From Vulcanimicrobiota bacterium (lineage in GTDB: Bacteria > Vulcanimicrobiota > Vulcanimicrobiia > Vulcanimicrobiales > Vulcanimicrobiaceae): a DNA stretch of 64,000 nucleotides. The notes below the pieces were generated by a model. The model was given only the letters and a program-made list of their open reading frames with translations. It did not search any database and was not told where the DNA came from. The stretch covers positions 62,001 to 126,000 of the forward strand of contig JAAXCX010000006.1 of NCBI GenBank assembly GCA_013036105.1, read 5' to 3'. The position numbers were made by a program, and so were the translations under genes. The first letter of the stretch is position 1; each line of letters opens with the position of its first letter. This document shows positions 7,957 through 16,202 of the stretch, in pieces.

Positions 7957-10900
7957 ATGGACCTTGGTTACTGCAGATTCGCGACCGTCTCGGGCGATCG
8001 CATCGCGTTCGTCTGCGAAGACGATCTCTGGATCGCCCCGCTTGCAGGCGGAGCCGCCGTCCGCCTTACCGCGACGCCCGGCGTCTGCAGTACGCCGCGT
8101 TTCTCGCCCGACGGCACGCAGATCGCGTTTGTCGCTACCGACGAAGGCAATGCGGAAGTTTACGTCGTGCCGGCGGCAGGCGGAAAACCGCGGCGGCTGA
8201 CGTTCCTGGGCGGAACGCTGACTGCGGTGAGCGGCTGGACGCCCGACGGCTCGGAGATTCTTTTCGTTTCGAATCCGAACGCGTGGTACGAACGCGACAC
8301 GCGCGGCTTCGCGGTGTCGCCCTCCGGCGGAACGCCGCGGCCGCTCGGGCTCGGACACATGCGCGCGATCTCCCAAGGGCCCGGGACGCGCGTAGTGATC
8401 GGACGCAACGCCGACGATCCGGCGCGCTGGAAACGCTACCATGGCGGAACCTCCGGCGAGATTTGGATCGACGCGGCCGGCGAAGGCGAATTCGAACATC
8501 TCGCCTTACCCGACGGTAATCCGGTCTGGCCGATGTGGATCGGCGAGCGGATCTATTTCGCCGCCGATCATGAAGGCTTAGGCAACATCTACTCTTGCGC
8601 GTTGGACGGCAGCGACGTCCAGAGGCACACGCACCACGGCGAATACTACGCGCGTTTTCCTTCCACCGACGGCTCGCGCATCGTCTACACCGCGGGCGGC
8701 GCGCTCTTCTGCTACGATGTCCACAGCGGCCAAACGCGCGAAGTCGAAGTTACCATGCCGTCGGCAGCGTCGCAAACCGTGCGCAAGTTTTTGCCGGGCA
8801 CGCACACGCTCGATGAGTTTGCGCCCTCTCCCGACGGCACGAAAGTGGCAGTTATCGCGCGCGGACAGCCGTTCACGATGCCGTTTTGGGAAGAGGCGCC
8901 TATTGGACACGGCGCAGGCAGCACGGTGCGTTACCGCTGCATCGCGTGGATGAACGACGGAGTCCGTTTCGCGACGACCACCGACGTCAACGGCTTCGAA
9001 CAGATTGCGATACACGAAGTTGACGGATCGAAAGAACCTGTTTTGGTGACGGCCGGCGACATCGGACGAGTTACCGAGCTCGTCGCTTCGCCCGTCAAAG
9101 ACGTTGTCGCTTTTGCGAACCACCGTTACGAACTGCTCGCGGTTGACGTGCGGAGCGGCGCGCCGCGTGTGCTCGACAAAAGTGTTGGAAACCGCATCAC
9201 CGGTCTGGCGTTTTCGCCCGACGGACGGTACCTGGCCTATACGTGGTCGCCGCTCGACCAAGCCGTCTCGATCATTCGCGTCGTCAAACTGAAGTCAGGC
9301 GACATTCACGACGTCACGCCGCAGCTGCGCGCCGATCACAGTCCGGCGTGGGATCCCGAAGGCGCGTATCTCTACTTCATTTCCACGCGCGACTTCGATC
9401 CGGTTTACGACGCGCTGCAGTTCGACTTGAGCTTTCCGCAAGCGCAGCGGCCGTTTGTCGCGACGCTGCGCGCCGATGTGCCCAACCCGTTCACGCCAAA
9501 GCCCAAACCCGTTCACCGCGACCTCGATCACGATCGCGACGGAGCCGAGAAAAAGAAAGACTCCGGCCCGCCGCGCGTCGAGATCGATTTCGACGGGATC
9601 CAGGGACGGATTTTGGCGTTCCCGGTGGACGAAGGCGAGTACGATCAGATCGTGGCGGTCCGCAACCGCGTGCTGTTCACGAAATTCGAGGTGCGCGGCA
9701 TCAAGCCGCAGTCGCGTTCGTGGGACGAAGAGGATGTAGCCGGAACGCTGATGGCCTATGATTTCGAAACGCAGCGCGCCGCGACCGTCGCATCCGAGGT
9801 CAGCGAGATCGCGCTCGGGGCCGATCACCACACGCTCCTCTACCGTTCGCACGAGAAGCTCCGCGCGATCGACGCGCTCGCCGAACTGCCGGACGATCAC
9901 GACGATCCCAAACCGCCGTCCGAACCGGGACGCAAAAGCGGCTGGATCGACCTCGATCGCATCAGCGTCGAGATCGAGCCACGTGACGAATGGCGCCAGA
10001 TGTACCGCGAAGCGTGGCGGCTGCAAACCGAACACTACTGGCTCGAGGACATGGCCGACATCGACTGGGATCGCGTGCGCGACCGTTACGAAGCCGTGCT
10101 GCCGCGCGTGCGCACGCGCGCCGAACTCTCGGATCTCATTTGGGAGATGCACGGCGAGCTCGGCACGTCGCACGCGTACGAATATGGCGGCGATCTGCGC
10201 GAACCACCCCAATACCGCCGCGGATTTTTGGGCGCCGATTATGTGTACGACGACGCGGCCGGAGGCTGGCGCATCACGCACATCTTGCGCGGCGACTCTT
10301 GGAATCCGCAGAGCGACTCGCCGCTGGCTGAGCCCGGCTTAAACGTTCGCGAAGGCGACGTGCTCGCCGCGATCGGCGGAAAGAAACTCGACCGCGAGTT
10401 CGGACCGAATCACGCCCTGGTCAACGCCGCGGGCCGCGAGGTCAGCGTCGTCATTCGTTCGGGGTCGCAAGAACGGCATATCACCGCCAAAGCGCTCGCC
10501 AGCGAACAGAGCTTACGCTATCGCGCGTGGGTTGACGCGCAGCGGAAGTACGTGCACGAGGCCACCGGCGAAAAGATCGGCTATCTGCACATTCCCGATA
10601 TGGGACCGTGGGGATTTTCGGAGTTTCACCGCGGGTATCTCTCCGAGTTCGACCGCAGCGGACTGATCGTGGACGTCCGGTACAATCGCGGCGGTCACGT
10701 TTCGCCGCTGCTGCTCGAAAAGCTCGCGCGCAAACGCGTGGGTTACGACATCGCGCGTTACAGCCAAAAGCCGTTTCCCTATCCGCCCGAATCGGTTGCC
10801 GGTCCGCTCGTTGCGATCACCAACCAGTTTGCCGGATCGGACGGCGACATCTTCAGCCACTGCTTTAAACTTTACAAGCTCGGACCGCTGGTCGGAAAAC

Positions 10901-11190
10901 GCACGTGGGGCGGCGTGATCGGCATCAATCCGTATCACCGCCTAGTGGACGGCACGATCACCACGCAGCCGGAGTTTTCGTTCTGGTTCAAAGACGTTGG
11001 ATGGAAGGTTGAGAATTACGGAACCGATCCCGACTACGACGTGGACATCGCCCCGCACCATTACCGCGATGGCAAAGATCCGCAGCTCGACTTCGCGATC
11101 AGGCTCGTCACGACGGCGGCTGAAAACTTCCACGAAACGTACCCGGATCTGGCCACCAGGCCGTCACTTTCGCTGCCTGCTCTGCCGTAA
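7957..11190 (+). CDS. Tricorn protease homologue
   Basis: A large cytosolic peptidase (S41 family clan) that degrades oligopeptides released by other ATP-dependent proteases. The first roughly 650 residues are beta-propeller repeats (recurrent FSPDG-type and G-x-LF/YF segments such as RFSPDGTQIAFVATDEG). These are followed by a helical C1 region containing GELGTSHAYEYGGDLR (catalytic His region), a PDZ domain (about residues 790-850), and the C2 catalytic domain with ITNQFAGSDGDIFSHCF (nucleophile Ser) and GKRTWGGVIG. The length of 1077 residues matches the archaeal enzyme. I chose ATG 7957 (MDLGYCRFAT), where propeller homology begins; no Shine-Dalgarno is evident. It could cooperate with Lon, also encoded here. 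Confidence 0.93.
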   Translation: MDLGYCRFATVSGDRIAFVCEDDLWIAPLAGGAAVRLTATPGVCSTPRFSPDGTQIAFVATDEGNAEVYVVPAAGGKPRRLTFLGGTLTAVSGWTPDGSEILFVSNPNAWYERDTRGFAVSPSGGTPRPLGLGHMRAISQGPGTRVVIGRNADDPARWKRYHGGTSGEIWIDAAGEGEFEHLALPDGNPVWPMWIGERIYFAADHEGLGNIYSCALDGSDVQRHTHHGEYYARFPSTDGSRIVYTAGGALFCYDVHSGQTREVEVTMPSAASQTVRKFLPGTHTLDEFAPSPDGTKVAVIARGQPFTMPFWEEAPIGHGAGSTVRYRCIAWMNDGVRFATTTDVNGFEQIAIHEVDGSKEPVLVTAGDIGRVTELVASPVKDVVAFANHRYELLAVDVRSGAPRVLDKSVGNRITGLAFSPDGRYLAYTWSPLDQAVSIIRVVKLKSGDIHDVTPQLRADHSPAWDPEGAYLYFISTRDFDPVYDALQFDLSFPQAQRPFVATLRADVPNPFTPKPKPVHRDLDHDRDGAEKKKDSGPPRVEIDFDGIQGRILAFPVDEGEYDQIVAVRNRVLFTKFEVRGIKPQSRSWDEEDVAGTLMAYDFETQRAATVASEVSEIALGADHHTLLYRSHEKLRAIDALAELPDDHDDPKPPSEPGRKSGWIDLDRISVEIEPRDEWRQMYREAWRLQTEHYWLEDMADIDWDRVRDRYEAVLPRVRTRAELSDLIWEMHGELGTSHAYEYGGDLREPPQYRRGFLGADYVYDDAAGGWRITHILRGDSWNPQSDSPLAEPGLNVREGDVLAAIGGKKLDREFGPNHALVNAAGREVSVVIRSGSQERHITAKALASEQSLRYRAWVDAQRKYVHEATGEKIGYLHIPDMGPWGFSEFHRGYLSEFDRSGLIVDVRYNRGGHVSPLLLEKLARKRVGYDIARYSQKPFPYPPESVAGPLVAITNQFAGSDGDIFSHCFKLYKLGPLVGKRTWGGVIGINPYHRLVDGTITTQPEFSFWFKDVGWKVENYGTDPDYDVDIAPHHYRDGKDPQLDFAIRLVTTAAENFHETYPDLATRPSLSLPALP

Positions 11191-11205
11191 CACGCGCCAC
11201 GGTCG

Positions 11206-12057
11206 TTAGCAATGAAGCCTCTGACCCTTGAGCGCGGCCATGATCATAAACCTCTCGGGAATGAATTGCAGCCTGCAGATCAGCGGACGATCGTTCTGCA
11301 CATACTGAATGAAGCCGGCGACTTGCGCTCCGGGCTGGCCGTTGGTGAACATGTGCTCTTGTGACCAGTACCTATATTTGCCGGCTTCGACGTTTGCGAC
11401 AGAAGGCGCGAAACCGTCAACCGTGACCGCGACTTGCGACCCGGGTTTGACGTATGCCATTCCGACGTAAGAGATCGCGCCCGGTGTTTGAGCGACCATC
11501 GCGGCGACCGTGCCCGACGAGTCTTGCGTCAAGCCGCTTTCGGAAGGTTCGTGTCCGCCGAGAATATTTTGCACCAGAACGGCGCGCGTGCCCGAGCTGC
11601 GCGGCCGGTTGATAACGGTGATCGGGCCGCTGCGTCCGCCCGCTTGACTCCAGTTCGTGATCTTCCCGCTAAAGATGCCGCGCAGTTGCGCCGTCGTCAG
11701 GTTCTTGACACCTGTTTGGGGATTGACGACGATGGCGAACGTAACGACTGCGACCGCGTGATCGACCAAACTCGGCTGGCCCTGCGCGGGAATGTCGGAG
11801 TCTCCGATATCGACCGCGCGCTGCGCAACTTGGGTAATGCCGACGCGCGATCCGCCTCCGGCCACGCTGATCTTCACGTTCGCATGCGCGCTTTGATAGT
11901 CGACCGCCGCCTGCTTCACCAGCGGCAGCAGCGCAGTCGATCCGGAGATCGAGATCGAGCCTGGGTTGCCGGCCCCGCCCGACGTGGTGCCGGACTGCGA
12001 AGAGCCGCAGGCCGAAAGCAGCAGCGCGAGAGCGGAGATCACTATTTTATGCGTCAT
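11206..12057 (-). CDS. Phosphate-binding PstS-like lipoprotein
   Basis: A periplasmic-type substrate-binding protein of the phosphate ABC transporter family, 283 residues. The leader ends in a lipobox, LLLSACGSS, so it should be a membrane-anchored lipoprotein. Family segments include GSISISGSTALLPLVKQAA, GGGSRVGITQV, IGDSDIPAQ, FSGKITNWSQAGG, VINRPRSSGTRAVF-like and ISYVGMAYV; the Ser/Thr/Arg pattern matches phosphate-site residues. No pstC, pstA or pstB is adjacent. Instead it follows an alpha/beta hydrolase by 20 bases, possibly in the same transcript. The last roughly 25 residues (ending ALKGQRLHC) extend past the usual end. A role in another anion or a signalling role is possible. Confidence 0.85.
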   Translation of the reverse strand: MTHKIVISALALLLSACGSSQSGTTSGGAGNPGSISISGSTALLPLVKQAAVDYQSAHANVKISVAGGGSRVGITQVAQRAVDIGDSDIPAQGQPSLVDHAVAVVTFAIVVNPQTGVKNLTTAQLRGIFSGKITNWSQAGGRSGPITVINRPRSSGTRAVLVQNILGGHEPSESGLTQDSSGTVAAMVAQTPGAISYVGMAYVKPGSQVAVTVDGFAPSVANVEAGKYRYWSQEHMFTNGQPGAQVAGFIQYVQNDRPLICRLQFIPERFMIMAALKGQRLHC

Positions 12058-12077
12058 CGTGCGTTGGTACTTGATCC

Positions 12078-12983
12078 TCACCGCGGGACCTCCATCGTTT
12101 GGCGGATGAATTGCATGAGCACCGGGTAGACGATGTCTATCCGCGGAGTTGCGTTTTGCGGATCGATGATGTCGTGGTTCGACGGCAGATCGGTGAAACG
12201 GTAAGCCTGAGTAAACTCGCGGCGGTAGCGTTGCCACGCCAGGCCGACGCTGTCGGCGGCGTGATTGTTGACCGCCGGGTCGCGCTGGTTGGTCACAATT
12301 GTCACCCGGCCGCCTGCAAACGGCGTCCTGCGCGAAGCACCCCAAACGTCGTCGCCGATCAGCAGGCACTCTCCGAGCGCGTGCGTAGAAAATCGCGGAT
12401 ATCCCGTCGGCGGCAGAATATTTTCCTTATTGCGCGGATCCCACCAGATGAAGGCGTTGGGCAATTTTCGCATTGCGGCGGCAACCAGGCGGCTCGCCCG
12501 GTACGGAAATTTCAAGAGCGCGAAGACCGGACTGACCGCGATGGCGTGCGCAACGTCGGCCCGGTGCTGTGCGAAGTACGCGCACAGTAAGCCGCTGGTT
12601 GAAATACCGAGCACGCAGACGCGCTTGCCCAAACCGCATGCGATGTCGACCGCTTCGGTTGCCGACGACAGCAGCATCTCCGCCGTCAGGTTCTCCAGGC
12701 GCGTCGTCATGCGATCGCGATCGCCTTGCTCCGGAAGGCGCGGAACGAAAACATTCGCGCCAAGTTCGCGCACGAGCGGCGCGAACTGCACGTACTGGCC
12801 GGGATGATTCGTAATTCCGTGCAGCAGAACGACCGCGAGTTCCGTGCGTTCGCCGCAGTCGTACAGCCGGGTGTATGCTTCGGGCAATACGCGCGGATCG
12901 TTATCGAGCGCCTTGAAGGTCGCGATGCGTTCTTTGGCCTCCGCATACGACCGCGCCGGCAGAGAAGAGACCGTCAGCGGCAC
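12078..12983 (-). CDS. Alpha/beta hydrolase, paralogue of 13536-14393
   Basis: A serine hydrolase of the alpha/beta fold, 301 residues from GTG 12983, which overlaps the tag stop by 10 bases. LLHGITNHPGQY carries the oxyanion-hole HG, GISTSG is the nucleophile elbow (Ser flanked by Ile and Thr instead of the usual Gly-x-Ser-x-Gly with bulky residues), and SNHDIID supplies the late His. It shares NVFVPRLP, RMT/RMS, WWDP and STHALGE segments with the gene on the far side of tag, which marks them as duplicates. The substrate is unknown; resemblance is to esterase/carboxylesterase or lysophospholipase-like proteins. Upstream start choices lie inside tag. Confidence 0.85.
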   Translation of the reverse strand: MPLTVSSLPARSYAEAKERIATFKALDNDPRVLPEAYTRLYDCGERTELAVVLLHGITNHPGQYVQFAPLVRELGANVFVPRLPEQGDRDRMTTRLENLTAEMLLSSATEAVDIACGLGKRVCVLGISTSGLLCAYFAQHRADVAHAIAVSPVFALLKFPYRASRLVAAAMRKLPNAFIWWDPRNKENILPPTGYPRFSTHALGECLLIGDDVWGASRRTPFAGGRVTIVTNQRDPAVNNHAADSVGLAWQRYRREFTQAYRFTDLPSNHDIIDPQNATPRIDIVYPVLMQFIRQTMEVPR

Positions 12984-13543
12984 TTGGCATACCGAAAGCA
13001 GGTCGTGACGTGGTCGTTGACCATGCCGACGGCTTGCATGAACGAATAACAGATCGTCGATCCCACGAACGTGAAGCCGCGCTTTTTCAAATCGGCGCTC
13101 AGTTCGTCGGATTGTTTGCTCGTCGCCGGCACGCGCGAACGCACCGTGCGTTTCGCACAAAGCGGCCTGCCGCCCACAAACGACCAGACGTACGCATCGA
13201 AGCTGCCGAATTCACGCTGCACGCGCAGGAACGCCTTTGCATTTTTCACGGCTCCCCGCACTTTCAAGCGATTGCGCACGATGCCTGGATTCTTCAGAAT
13301 ATCCTGGATTTTCGCTTCGCTGAATTTCGCGACGCGCCGCGCGTCGAAGTTGGCGAAGATCTTGCGGTAGGCGCCCCGCTTTGAGAGAATCGTGTTCCAA
13401 CTCAGCCCGGCCTGCGCGCCCTCGAGCAGCAAAAACTCAAAGTGAATGCGGTCATCGTGAACAGGCACGCCCCACTCGCGGTCGTGGTACGCAATCGCGG
13501 CCGGCGTGGCAGCCCACGAGCAGCGCTTCTGCGAGTCAGCCAT
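12974..13543 (-). CDS. tag: DNA-3-methyladenine glycosylase I
   Basis: A base-excision repair enzyme that removes 3-methyladenine from alkylated DNA. At 189 residues it has the family length. CSWAATPAAIAYHDREWGVP carries the zinc-ligand Cys and His of the N-terminal snap, EGAQAGLSWNTIL is the helix-hairpin region with the conserved Glu, and NDHVTTCF gives the C-terminal His and Cys zinc ligands. All four expected metal ligands are present. Its ATG overlaps the stop of the upstream hydrolase by 8 bases and its end overlaps the start of the downstream hydrolase, so the three genes are coupled. There is no visible SOS or Ada box. Confidence 0.95.
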   Translation of the reverse strand: MADSQKRCSWAATPAAIAYHDREWGVPVHDDRIHFEFLLLEGAQAGLSWNTILSKRGAYRKIFANFDARRVAKFSEAKIQDILKNPGIVRNRLKVRGAVKNAKAFLRVQREFGSFDAYVWSFVGGRPLCAKRTVRSRVPATSKQSDELSADLKKRGFTFVGSTICYSFMQAVGMVNDHVTTCFRYAKCR

Positions 13544-14393
13544 CGATCAGATCTACCAGACGCGGCTGCAGGCGCAGCGCGATATCGGGATAGCGTTTTG
13601 GCTCGATCACATCGTGCGCGAAAGGCAAGTCGCGAAAACGCTCGACCCGCACGTTCGCGCCGTGCGCCTTCCAAAGATCCGCGAGTTTGACTGCGGCGCG
13701 GTTGCTGACGGCGGGTTCGCGAACGTTTATCGCCACGATCAGTTCTTTCGTCGCGGGCGGCCCGGCACGGGCCGCAGCCATCAGTTCGGAGGCGAGTTTC
13801 AAGCTTTCGCCCAGAGCGTGTGTGGAGTAGCGCGGATAGCCGTGCGCCGGCAGCTGCTTCTCGCGCAGCCACGGATCCCACCAGAAGAAACGGTTCGGTA
13901 AATGAAGCGCAAAGCGCGACGCCAACTCGCCCAATCGCGTGGGCATCCAGATGAAACCCAAGAAAGGAACGATCGCCACGGCTTTGTGCAGTGGTTCGAC
14001 TTGCCCGGCGCATGCGGTCAGCAAGCCGCCCAAAGAAAACCCCGCGACGCTGACCTCTTCACCCAAACCGCGCGCGATGTCCAGCGAGTCGCGCAGGCAC
14101 GCCTTGAGCTGTTCGGCCGTCATGCCGGCAAGCGCGTGCGACATCCGATCTTCGCGCCCATGCTGCGGAAGACGCGGAACGAAGACGTTGTGGCCGCGCT
14201 CTCCAAGCGCGCGCGCGATGCCGATCAGCTGCGGCGGGCTCGCGCTGAGCCCGTGAAATAACAGTATCGCGCGCCGAGTGCGGCGTCCGTGATCGAAAAC
14301 CAGCGAACGACCCAGCTCGCCGATTTCGGCGCCGTCGCGGGAACGAAAACGCGCGATTCCTTCTTGCGCGGCGGCGTACGATGCATCATTCAT
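13536..14393 (-). CDS. Alpha/beta hydrolase with GFSLGG nucleophile elbow
   Basis: A 285-residue alpha/beta-fold hydrolase. LLFHGLSASPPQ is the oxyanion loop, GFSLGG the nucleophile elbow, INVREPAVSNRAA the acid region and FAHDVIEP the catalytic His region. NVFVPRLPQHG, RMSHALAGMT and YSTHALGESL are shared with the paralogue at 12078-12983, which keeps the same order. It is the first gene of a three- or four-gene minus-strand operon (hydrolase, tag, hydrolase, PstS-like). No signal peptide, so it is cytosolic. The substrate is unknown. Confidence 0.87.
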   Translation of the reverse strand: MNDASYAAAQEGIARFRSRDGAEIGELGRSLVFDHGRRTRRAILLFHGLSASPPQLIGIARALGERGHNVFVPRLPQHGREDRMSHALAGMTAEQLKACLRDSLDIARGLGEEVSVAGFSLGGLLTACAGQVEPLHKAVAIVPFLGFIWMPTRLGELASRFALHLPNRFFWWDPWLREKQLPAHGYPRYSTHALGESLKLASELMAAARAGPPATKELIVAINVREPAVSNRAAVKLADLWKAHGANVRVERFRDLPFAHDVIEPKRYPDIALRLQPRLVDLIDG

Positions 14394-14440
14394 GAAGAAA
14401 GAGGGAACGCTCTTAAAGCGGACGGAACCGCATTCCTACA

Positions 14441-15652
14441 ATGCACGACATCGATCGCAAGGCTGCGGCTTTCATCGAACTCGAGGATCGCTACGGCGCT
14501 CATAATTACCAACCGCTCGACGTCGTCGTCGAGCGGGCGGAAGGCGTCTGGCTGTACGACGGCGCCGGAAAACGTTACCTCGATTGCGTGAGCGCGTATT
14601 CCGCGGTCAACCAAGGGCATTGTCACCCACGCATCCGCGCCGCGCTCGAAGAACAAGCCAGGAAAGTTACGCTGACTTCGCGCGCGATGCGCAACGATCG
14701 TTTGGGACCGTTTCTCAAACGCCTAACCGAATTCTGCGGATACGAATCCGCGCTGCCGATGAACACGGGCGTCGAAGCCGTGGAGACCGCGATCAAACTC
14801 GCGCGGCGTTACGCGTACGAACGTAAACGCGTCGCCTCGGACAGCGCCGAAATCATCGTTTTCGCCAATAACTTTCACGGACGCACCACTGCGGCGATCA
14901 GCGCGAGCACGACCGAACAGTACCGTCACGATTTTGGACCGTTCACGCCCGGGTTCGTCGCGGTTCCGTACGGCGATTACGACGCGCTGGCGGCTGCGGT
15001 AAACGAACGCACGTGCGCGATTCTCGTCGAGCCGATCCAAGGTGAGGGCGGCGTGATCGTTCCGCCGCCGGATTTCTTGAAACGCGCGTGGGGTTTGTGC
15101 CGGGAGCATCGCGTGCTGTTCATGGCCGACGAGATTCAGACCGGACTCGGCCGCACCGGCGATCTCTTTGCCTGCGATCACGACGGCATTAAACCCGACG
15201 TCATGATCGTCGGAAAAGCATTGGGCGGCGGGTACTATCCCGTCTCCGCCATGCTCGCAAGCCGCGATCTCATGCAACTGTTCGGTCCGGGCGATCACGG
15301 GAGCACGTTCGGCGGAAATCCGCTGGCGTGCGCCGTCGGCATGGCTTCCCTGGACGTGATCGAGAGCGAGAATCTTCCGGCGCGCGCGCGCTACGCGGGT
15401 GCGCGGCTGATGCGCGGATTGCGCGACCTCGCCTCACCGGCCATCGAAGAGGTTCGCGGACGCGGACTGTTGATCGGCCTGCAGCTGACGGTGCCAGCGC
15501 GACGCTTAGCCGAGCTCTTGATGGAGCGCGGCGTCGTGGCGAAAGATACGCACGAAGACGTGCTGCGCATCGCACCGCCGCTTGTGATCGAGGACGCCGA
15601 GATCGAACTTTTACTTTCGGCGATGGACGGTGCGCTTAAGGCAGTTCTTTAA
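14441..15652 (+). CDS. rocD: Ornithine--oxo-acid aminotransferase
   Basis: A PLP-dependent class III aminotransferase that transfers the delta-amino group of ornithine to 2-oxoglutarate, giving glutamate semialdehyde. ALPMNTGVEAVETAIKLARR is the subfamily-specific block. FMADEIQTGLGRTG holds the PLP-binding Asp, and IVGKALGGGYYPVSA carries the Schiff-base Lys. FGGNPLACAVG is the partner-subunit phosphate loop. At 403 residues the length is normal. The ATG at 14441 lies 47 bases from the divergent hydrolase start. The last 17 bases overlap the convergent selenoprotein candidate, leaving no room for a terminator between them. Acetylornithine aminotransferase is the main alternative but fits the VEAVET block less well. 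Confidence 0.93.
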   Translation: MHDIDRKAAAFIELEDRYGAHNYQPLDVVVERAEGVWLYDGAGKRYLDCVSAYSAVNQGHCHPRIRAALEEQARKVTLTSRAMRNDRLGPFLKRLTEFCGYESALPMNTGVEAVETAIKLARRYAYERKRVASDSAEIIVFANNFHGRTTAAISASTTEQYRHDFGPFTPGFVAVPYGDYDALAAAVNERTCAILVEPIQGEGGVIVPPPDFLKRAWGLCREHRVLFMADEIQTGLGRTGDLFACDHDGIKPDVMIVGKALGGGYYPVSAMLASRDLMQLFGPGDHGSTFGGNPLACAVGMASLDVIESENLPARARYAGARLMRGLRDLASPAIEEVRGRGLLIGLQLTVPARRLAELLMERGVVAKDTHEDVLRIAPPLVIEDAEIELLLSAMDGALKAVL

Positions 15653-16202
15653 ACGACTGCTTGAGCCTGAATTCGCTGGCCGGGTATTTCGCCCGCAGCA
15701 TCGCCCATTGATGCAGCAGCTCGTTGCCTTCCGGATCACGCCGGTATCGCGTTACGCCCAAGTAGTATTGCGCTTCCGGAGCGGCTAGCGCAGTCGGGAA
15801 GCGCTTCAGTACCTCGACGTAAGCCTCTTCCGCCTTATCGAATGCGCGCAAACGCAAGTGCGCCTGGCCGATGCTCACCAGCGCGCGCGCTGCGAATTCG
15901 GCCGGCGGCAAATACCCTTGCCATTCTTGGAGCACGTCGCCGTCGCCATTCAAGATGCGAATATCCGGCGTCCAAATGTGATGGTATCGCTTCAGCAGAG
16001 CTTCGTGTTCCGGTTTGGAGTTATCGATTTGAACCGGAACGGACCGGTTTACGATTTCTGATACGAAGGTTTCGGGATACGTCACGGTATCCAGCGCTTG
16101 GCAGCCCCCTCAACCAGGGTTGAACACGTCGAAGAAGACCAGCTTCGAATCGCGCTTTGCCTCTTTCAGTGCGTCATCGAAATTCGTGCGCCAAGAAATC
16201 AC
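15636..16202 (-). CDS. Candidate selenoprotein: thioredoxin-like domain (UGGC) with TPR-like tail
   Basis: Read through an in-frame TGA at 16112-16110, this frame encodes 188 residues. GTG 16202 has a strong GGAGG upstream and overlaps the M61 peptidase stop as GTGA. Before the TGA: VISWRTNFDDALKEAKRDSK then LVFFDVFNPG, the beta-1/alpha-1/beta-2 part of a thioredoxin fold. The TGA is codon 31 and is followed by GGCQALDTVTYPE, giving U-G-G-C in place of the C-x-x-C redox motif. WTPDIRI supplies the cis-proline loop. Residues about 105-185 form TPR-like helices (YLGVTRYRR, HQWAMLRAKYPASE). The fold is continuous across the TGA, which argues for selenocysteine insertion. A plain caller would report only a truncated piece from 16085. 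No sel genes are in the window, so a nonsense mutation or base error remains possible. Confidence 0.75.
16075..16112 (-). promoter_or_regulatory. Candidate bacterial SECIS hairpin after the in-frame TGA
   Basis: Downstream of the TGA (16112-16110) the minus strand has GGATAC (16092-16087), loop CGTGAC (16086-16081) and GTATCC (16080-16075), a perfect 6-bp stem. The loop begins 23 bases after the TGA, and its second base is G. Both values fit the published bacterial SECIS consensus (loop 16-37 nt after UGA, a G in the first two loop positions). Confidence 0.65.

Noticed and set aside
15636-16085. A 149-residue protein starting after the TGA
   Set aside because: This reading cuts the thioredoxin fold in half and has no ribosome-binding site; the TGA-containing frame from 16202 explains the sequence better.
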